A program made the position numbers and the translations under genes. A stretch of DNA of 64,000 nucleotides from the NCBI GenBank assembly GCA_027946555.1, contig JAPEVC010000007.1, forward strand, positions 124,001-188,000, read 5' to 3'. The notes beneath the pieces are model-generated. The model was not told the origin of the DNA, did not search any database, and was given only the letters and a program-made list of their open reading frames with translations. This DNA comes from Gnomoniopsis sp. IMI 355080. Its lineage: Eukaryota; Ascomycota; Sordariomycetes; Diaporthales; Gnomoniaceae. Of this stretch, positions 58,999-64,000 are shown in pieces (the stretch's first letter is position 1; the number at the start of each line of letters is the position of its first letter).

Positions 58999-61566
58999 AT
59001 GGCCGCGCCTATGGACTACGAGGCTCTGAAGGAGCAGTGGAGTGATGTGGAGGAACGTGATGGAGTTCGTCTCAGCTGGAATGTCTTCCCCAGCTCCAGG
59101 ATGGTCAGTACTGCCCTCTCAAGCTTACGATGCCTTGCGCTCGTGGCTGACCGACCTCATAGGAAGCTTCACGACTCGTGGTGCCCATTGGAGCTCTGTA
59201 CACGCCTCTCAAGGAGAAGCCAGAATCTCCACTGCTCCAATTCGAACCAGTCACTTGCAAACAGCCATGTCGTTCAGTGCTGAACCCTTTCTGGTGAGCC
59301 GCTGGCCTCTCGATCTTGTGCGCATGACCATGCTGACAGACTATTAGCCAGGTTGACGTACGGGCGCGTCTCTGGATCTGCCCTTTCTGTCTATCTCGCA
59401 ATGCCCTGCCTGCACACTACAAGGACATTTCTGCAAATGCCATTCCACCCGAGCTGCACCCTTCGAACACCACTATCGAGTACAGGCTCGCCCGCCCTGC
59501 GCCGAGCCCCCCGATCTTCCTGTATGTTGTCGACCTGTGCCAGGAGGAGGATAGCTTGGCAGCGCTCAAGGAATCTCTTGTCATGAGCTTGAGCCTGTTG
59601 CCGGAGAATGCTCTTGTAGGCCTCATCACCTACGGCACCATGGCCCAGGTCCACGAGATTGGCTACACCGAGTGCGCCAAGTCGTATGTGTTCCGAGGGT
59701 CCAAGGAGTACTCGGCAAAGCAGGTTCAGGAAATGCTGGGTCTGTCTCAGCCTGCCCTGCGACCTGGCATGCAGCCCCAGCCTGGTCGACCCATGCCCAT
59801 GGGCCCGGCTGCAAGATTCCTGCTGCCAGTCCAGCAGGTGGAGTTCAATCTCACCAAGGCTCTGGAGCAGTTGCAGAAGGATCCTTGGCCTGTTGCAAGC
59901 GACCGCAGAAACTTGCGGTGCACTGGTGTTGCACTGAGCGTTGCTGTTGGTCTACTAGAGACCTCGTTCCAGAACGCCGGTGGACGCATCATGCTGTTCG
60001 CTGGTGGCCCCGCCACTGAGGGTCCTGGTATGGTTGTCGGGCCCGAGCTGAGGGAGCCCATTCGATCTCATCACGATATTGACCGCGACAATATCAAGTA
60101 CTACAAGAAGGCGCTGAAGTTTTACGACAACTTGGCCAAACGTACTGCGCACAATGGCCACATCATTGACATCTTTGCTGGATGCTTGGACCAGGTCGGT
60201 CTCCTCGAGATGAAAGGCTTATGCAACTCTACCGGCGGACATATGATTTTGACGGATAGTTTCACATCGTCCATGTTCAAGCAATCGTTCGTTCGCGTTT
60301 TCGACAAGGATGACGACGACAACCTGGTTATGGGCTTCAACGCTGTTCTCGAGGTATTGACCACCAAGGAACTGAAGGTCACTGGTCTGATAGGTCACGC
60401 CGTGTCCCTTAACAAGAAGTCCACGTCGGTCGGCGAGACGGAGTGCGGTATTGGCAACACCTGCTCATGGAAGATGTGTGGTATTGATCCCAATGCCAGT
60501 TACGGCGTCTACTTCGAGATTGCTGGGCAAGGCGGCCCACAAGTTGCTCAGACGCCCAACCGGGGTATGATGCAGTTCTTGACATACTACCAGCACTCCT
60601 CTGGGCAATTTCACCTCCGTGTGACCACCGTTGCACGGAACATGAGTGGACCTGCCGGCGATCCAGCAATTGCACAATCCTTTGACCAGGAAGCCGCTGC
60701 AGTATTGATGTCCCGTATTGCGGTTTTCAAGGCTGAGGTTGATGACGGTCCGGATGTTCTGCGCTGGGTTGATCGAATGTTGATCCGCCTTTGCTCGAGA
60801 TTTGCCGACTACAGGAAAGACGATCCTTCTTCCTTCCGCCTGGAGAAGAACTTCACACTCTACCCACAATTCATGTTCCATCTCAGGAGGAGTCAATTTC
60901 TTCAAGTCTTCAACAATTCTCCGGATGAGACGGCCTTTTATCGACATGTGCTCAACCATGAGGATGTCAGCAACTCCCTCATCATGATACAGCCCACCCT
61001 CGATTCATACACTTTTGATCAAGATGAAGGTCAGCCGGTGCTCTTAGATTCTACTTCGATACAGCCGCAGCACATCCTCCTACTCGATACCTTCTTCCAC
61101 ATCCTCATCTTCCACGGCGAGACTATTGCCGAATGGAGAAAAGCCGGGTACCAGGAGCAGGAGGGCTATGAGAACTTTGCGGCATTATTGGAGAAGCCGA
61201 AAGAAGATGCAAGGGTGAGTCAAGCACCCCTTCCTCAATGCTTGGTACATTCGCGAAAGGACTAACACACTATCGCAGGATCTTATTACCGACCGATTCC
61301 CTCTTCCTCGTTTCATCGTGTGTGACGCCGGTGGTTCGCAGGCTCGATTCCTCCTGTCCAAACTGAATCCTTCTACAACACACACGACCGGTGCTTATGG
61401 CGCACCCACACAGAGCGCCCAGACCATCTTCACCGATGATGTCTCTCTCCAGACATTCATGGACCACTTGATGAAGTAAGTCCCTGACGAAATTTCGGTT
61501 ACTCACATGCGTGATCCCTTGAGTTGACATATACATTCCAGGCTGGCTGTTAGTGGCACCAATTAG
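58999..61566 (+). CDS. SEC23: COPII coat GTPase-activating protein Sec23
   Basis: Five exons, 58999-59103, 59163-59293, 59348-61214, 61279-61475 and 61542-61566, encode 774 aa; all four introns (59, 54, 64, 66 nt) close in frame. Domain order is as in yeast Sec23 (768 aa): beta-barrel start, zinc finger with C67, C71, C90 and C93, trunk (vWA-like) with YVVDLCQEEDSLAALK, helical region and C-terminal gelsolin-like domain ending in GGSQARFLLSKLNPS. A P/M/G-rich insertion (about residues 205-225, PGMQPQPGRPMPMGP) lies in the trunk, common in filamentous fungi. Family knowledge: Sec23 pairs with Sec24 in the inner COPII coat and supplies the catalytic arginine that stimulates Sar1 GTP hydrolysis at ER exit sites. 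Confidence 0.96.
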
Positions 61567-61734
61567 GGTATGAGGCATCTGGGCGAATGGTCCTTCGTAC
61601 CTGAAGGCGGTAAGAGGAGCGAGGGTAGCGTGATTAATAAAGAAATACTTTGATTGTCATGTTCAATAATGCGTGTGCCATCGAGGCTAAGTGAACCTTG
61701 ATGACCCTCCGGCATGTGCGTTTACTTAAGCCGT

Positions 61735-61774
61735 GTGTGAATTTGTGTGAATTTGTGTGAATTTGTGTGAATTT
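61735..61774. repeat. Four tandem copies of a 10-bp unit (GTGTGAATTT)
   Basis: Four perfect head-to-tail copies of GTGTGAATTT sit about 170 bp after the SEC23 stop codon. A partial copy precedes them and the array breaks off in gtttac. The period matches one helical turn, but a simple slippage-born minisatellite is the default explanation. Confidence 0.9.
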
Positions 61775-62119
61775 GTTTACGGTTTTGGTGCGTGTGATAA
61801 AGGAAGGGAGAGAAAAATGCTCTACCCTTGCTCAACATCCCGTTTGCTTTAATCTTCTATTTGCTTGATGGCCGCGTAGAATATTAGATATAGATAGACT
61901 CGGGTCGTACATATGAGTGCTAGCCGTCACCAAGGTGTCAAGACCAACATCTGACGCTGAGTCATCACCAATGCTACCAATCGTTCTCCAAAGACGTTGA
62001 AATCAATTCATAGACTTACCTTCAGACCTTGACCTTTGATAAATATATCTTCACCATGCCCCAGGTTTGAGGATTCACATGCTGTCAGGCAACACCTGCA
62101 ATGCGGAAGGTACGATGGG

Positions 62120-62141
62120 CCAATCAAGCCGGCTGACCAAT
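62120..62141 (+). promoter_or_regulatory. Paired CCAAT boxes of the RPL12 promoter
   Basis: Two CCAAT pentamers, at 62120-62124 and 62137-62141, lie 17 bp apart in the same orientation, about 220-240 bp before the RPL12 start codon. Each is followed by CA (CCAATCA), the preferred context for the HAP/CBF complex. Binding is inferred. Confidence 0.45.
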
Positions 62142-62362
62142 CAGCATCTTGAGACGACCAGTTAAAGCGGGGCGCTTCAATGCTTGGCGGATGGTCCCGT
62201 CGATTCACGTGATCCCCAGAACACACCAGAGGGCAATTTTGCGTTTGGCGGCAAGGCATGGTCGCCTCGAAGAATTTCCACTTCCCTCCGCCTCGGATTT
62301 GGATTTGACGAACGACTTCAACCCAAACCCACCACAGTCAATCCCTCGCCAAATCAGTCACA

Positions 62363-63325
62363 ATGGGTTAGTTTCTGGCCCTCACTCTCGGTCTGCGAAG
62401 AGAGAAAACTTAATACTGATGATAAATTTTTGATTAGCCCCCAAGATCGACCCCAATGAGGTGAAGATCATGTACGCGCAAAACCCACCCTTCTAGATGC
62501 CCTGCCCCGCCTTTCCCCGACGACGACGACGACGACGACGAGAACGAGGAGGATGAGTTCTATCGCGACGTCACAATTCATACTCGAAATTATAGCATCG
62601 AAACCCACCGATCAAGCGATGCTGACCTGCTGCAAATAGCTACCTCCGTGCCACCGGTGGTGAGGTCGGTGCCTCCTCTGCTCTGGCTCCCAAGATCGGT
62701 CCTCTGGGTCTCTCCCCCAAGAAGGTCGGAGAAGATATTGCCAAGGCCACTGGCGACTGGGTACGAATCCGCTCCTCTCGTCTCTACACACGATCTCGAA
62801 CCTGTCGATTCTGCCCCACCGCGAAATGGCCGCAATGAGATGGAATATGAAGCTTACAGTAGTGTCTTACCACCAAATAGAAGGGTCTCCGCGTCACCTG
62901 CCAGCTCACTATCCAGAACCGTCAGGCAGCCGTCTCCGTCGTTCCTACCGCCTCCGCTCTGATCATCCGTGCTCTCAAGGAGCCTCCTCGTGACCGCAAG
63001 AAGGAGAAGAACATCAAGCACAGCAAGTCTGTCCCCCTTGACGAGATCATCGAGATTGCACGGACCATGCGCTTCAAGAGCTTCTCCAAGTCCCTCGAGG
63101 GTGTTGTGAAGGAGGTTCTGGGTACCGCGTTCAGCGTGGGTTGCCAAGTCGATGGCAAGAGCCCGAAGGCGATCCAGGATGCGATCGCCGCGGGTGAGAT
63201 TGACAGTGAGTGCATGCGAGAGCCATTTTCCGGGCGCCGATAAATAGGTACCTGGGATGTGGAGCTCATGCTCCACAAGCTGAGCCAGATGATGCTGACG
63301 TTCTTCTACAGTTCCTGAGGAGTAA
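62363..63325 (+). CDS. RPL12: 60S ribosomal protein L12 (uL11)
   Basis: Five exons, 62363-62366, 62438-62471, 62640-62760, 62881-63205 and 63312-63325, encode 165 aa, the same size as yeast Rpl12. The first coding exon is only 4 nt (ATG G) and the last 14 nt; all introns (71, 168, 120, 106 nt) close in frame. The protein begins MAPKIDPNEVK and contains the family core GGEVGASSALAPKIGPLGLSP, ALKEPPRDRKKEKNIKH and the C-terminal GEIDIPEE. Family knowledge: uL11 forms the base of the ribosomal P-stalk with P0 and binds the GTPase-associated centre of 25S rRNA. Dense introns near the start codon are typical of fungal ribosomal-protein genes. Confidence 0.97.
62518..62541. repeat. (CGA)8 microsatellite inside RPL12 intron 2
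   Basis: Eight CGA units, followed by an imperfect purine-rich tail, lie in the 168-nt second intron of RPL12, the longest intron of the gene. The tract is absent from the coding sequence and does not disturb the splice sites. Confidence 0.9.
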
Positions 63326-63406
63326 ACAAAATTTCGACCTCGAGAGGCAAGGTGGTTTGGGATTCTCAGGCATGTCAAAAGGAGTTCAGGGCTTGCTATT
63401 CACAGC

Positions 63407-63768
63407 TTAGGCGTGGCCATACCAAAAGCGATATGGCAATGATACACCCAAAACAACGACCAAAAAAACTATGAACAAAGCTCCAAATTGCCGAGAAACG
63501 AAGCTCAGCCAGCCATCGCCAATCTTTGTGCTGGTCCCCGTGAAGGTTTCCCAGTCTTCCCCATTCCTCGAAGGTGCGCATTCGACGGACTGGCGCATCG
63601 CATGCCAAAATTTGACATGACACCTGGCCAACACTCTGAAATCGGACCTTTAACTCCATGGTCTTTTTCAATTTTAGTGCGCAGGAAGAGCAAACTGTGA
63701 TGGCCCATCACTCTTACTCACCGCGGCTTCCTTAGGTCCTTCGGGGCGACGTGGAGGTTGAGGTCCAT
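63407..63768 (-). CDS. Candidate small membrane protein with one C-terminal TM segment
   Basis: Two exons, 63768-63722 and 63635-63407, would encode 91 aa. They are joined across an 86-nt intron with a consensus GTGAGT donor, a ctaa-type branch sequence and a TTTCAG acceptor, and the phase fits. Two further in-frame ATGs (63783, 63810) could extend the N-terminus. The product has a polar N-terminus with several cysteines and ends in a hydrophobic segment FGALFIVFLVVVLGVSLPY followed by RFWYGHA. I do not recognise a family. It lies tail-to-tail with RPL12, 81 bp from its stop. Canonical splice sites with intact phase argue for a real gene, but the small size leaves room for chance. Confidence 0.4.
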
Positions 63769-64000
63769 TTTAGAGGTCAACATCTCAATGTTCGTGACAT
63801 GCGATTTCATGGAGTTTGCGCATGGCTGTTCCGGCTGATGCTTTGTGCTGTTCAGAGAAGAATGAAAACTTTCAACTTACATTGTTTCCTCTTGGGTGCT
63901 TGCGCGAGACTTGAGGCCGTTATCGACGGTATGAGGCAACAATGAATATTCAACGCAGATTGGGCTTTTATGTTGTAGGAGCGGGAGGCGATGCAAGTTG
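63769..64000. other. Right-edge flank
   Basis: This is the probable 5' region of the small minus-strand gene. A GTAAGT donor-like site on the minus strand near 63876-63881 and a CAG at about 63847-63849 could mark a 5' UTR intron. No coding region was recognised. Confidence 0.3.

Larger units (their letters stand above)
61567..62362. other. Intergenic (SEC23 3' flank, RPL12 promoter)
   Basis: This spacer of about 800 bp contains a 10-bp tandem repeat at 61735-61774 and two CCAAT boxes at 62120-62141. No gene was recognised. Confidence 0.5.

Overview
The window is nuclear DNA of a filamentous ascomycete (Pezizomycotina). The genes carry short spliceosomal introns (45-168 nt, mostly 55-100, GTRNGT donors and YAG acceptors). 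The families are fungal or general eukaryotic, intergenic GC is moderate, and there is a nuclear intron-bearing tRNA-Gln. I cannot place it to class from the sequence alone. Exon joins were derived by hand from reading frame, splice-site consensus and family similarity. Every multi-exon model listed closes in frame.

Layout, left to right: an M16-type zinc metallopeptidase cut by the left edge (minus); a Dsl1/ZW10 tether subunit (plus); an 8.4-kb gene-free stretch ending in a pyrimidine-rich leader; an HTF1-type homeodomain regulator (plus); a decayed amino-acid permease (minus); a Dnf3-like P4 flippase (minus); a macrodomain-SirTM sirtuin fusion (minus); a PAQR/adiponectin-receptor-like membrane protein (plus); CAND1 (plus); a secreted S10 serine carboxypeptidase (plus); SNRNP27 (minus) divergent from Elongator subunit ELP5 (plus); a degenerate tRNA-Gly-like element; an ASXH-domain nuclear protein (minus) divergent from the R-SNARE SEC22 (plus); an unrecognised zinc-finger-like protein with a C-terminal CaaX box (minus); CLPTM1 (minus) divergent from a LOG-family phosphoribohydrolase (plus); cohesin SMC1 (plus); tRNA-Gln(CTG); COPII SEC23 (plus); ribosomal RPL12/uL11 (plus); and a small spliced one-TM ORF (minus) near the right edge.

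Most genes are housekeeping. Several act in the early secretory pathway: the Dsl1/ZW10 tether, SEC22 (which belongs to the SNARE complex that Dsl1 serves), SEC23, CLPTM1 and the flippase. They are scattered among unrelated genes, so this is probably chance and not a functional cluster. No secondary-metabolite cluster, intact transposon, CRISPR array or virus was seen.

The most noteworthy items are: the single-polypeptide macrodomain plus class-M sirtuin, with zinc-ligand and catalytic-residue signatures of reversible protein ADP-ribosylation; the prenylation-motif zinc-finger orphan; three tryptophan-acidic COPI-binding-like motifs in the ZW10 homologue; the long regulatory-looking desert upstream of the homeobox gene; and MluI-box (MCB) elements directly before the SMC1 and CAND1 start codons.
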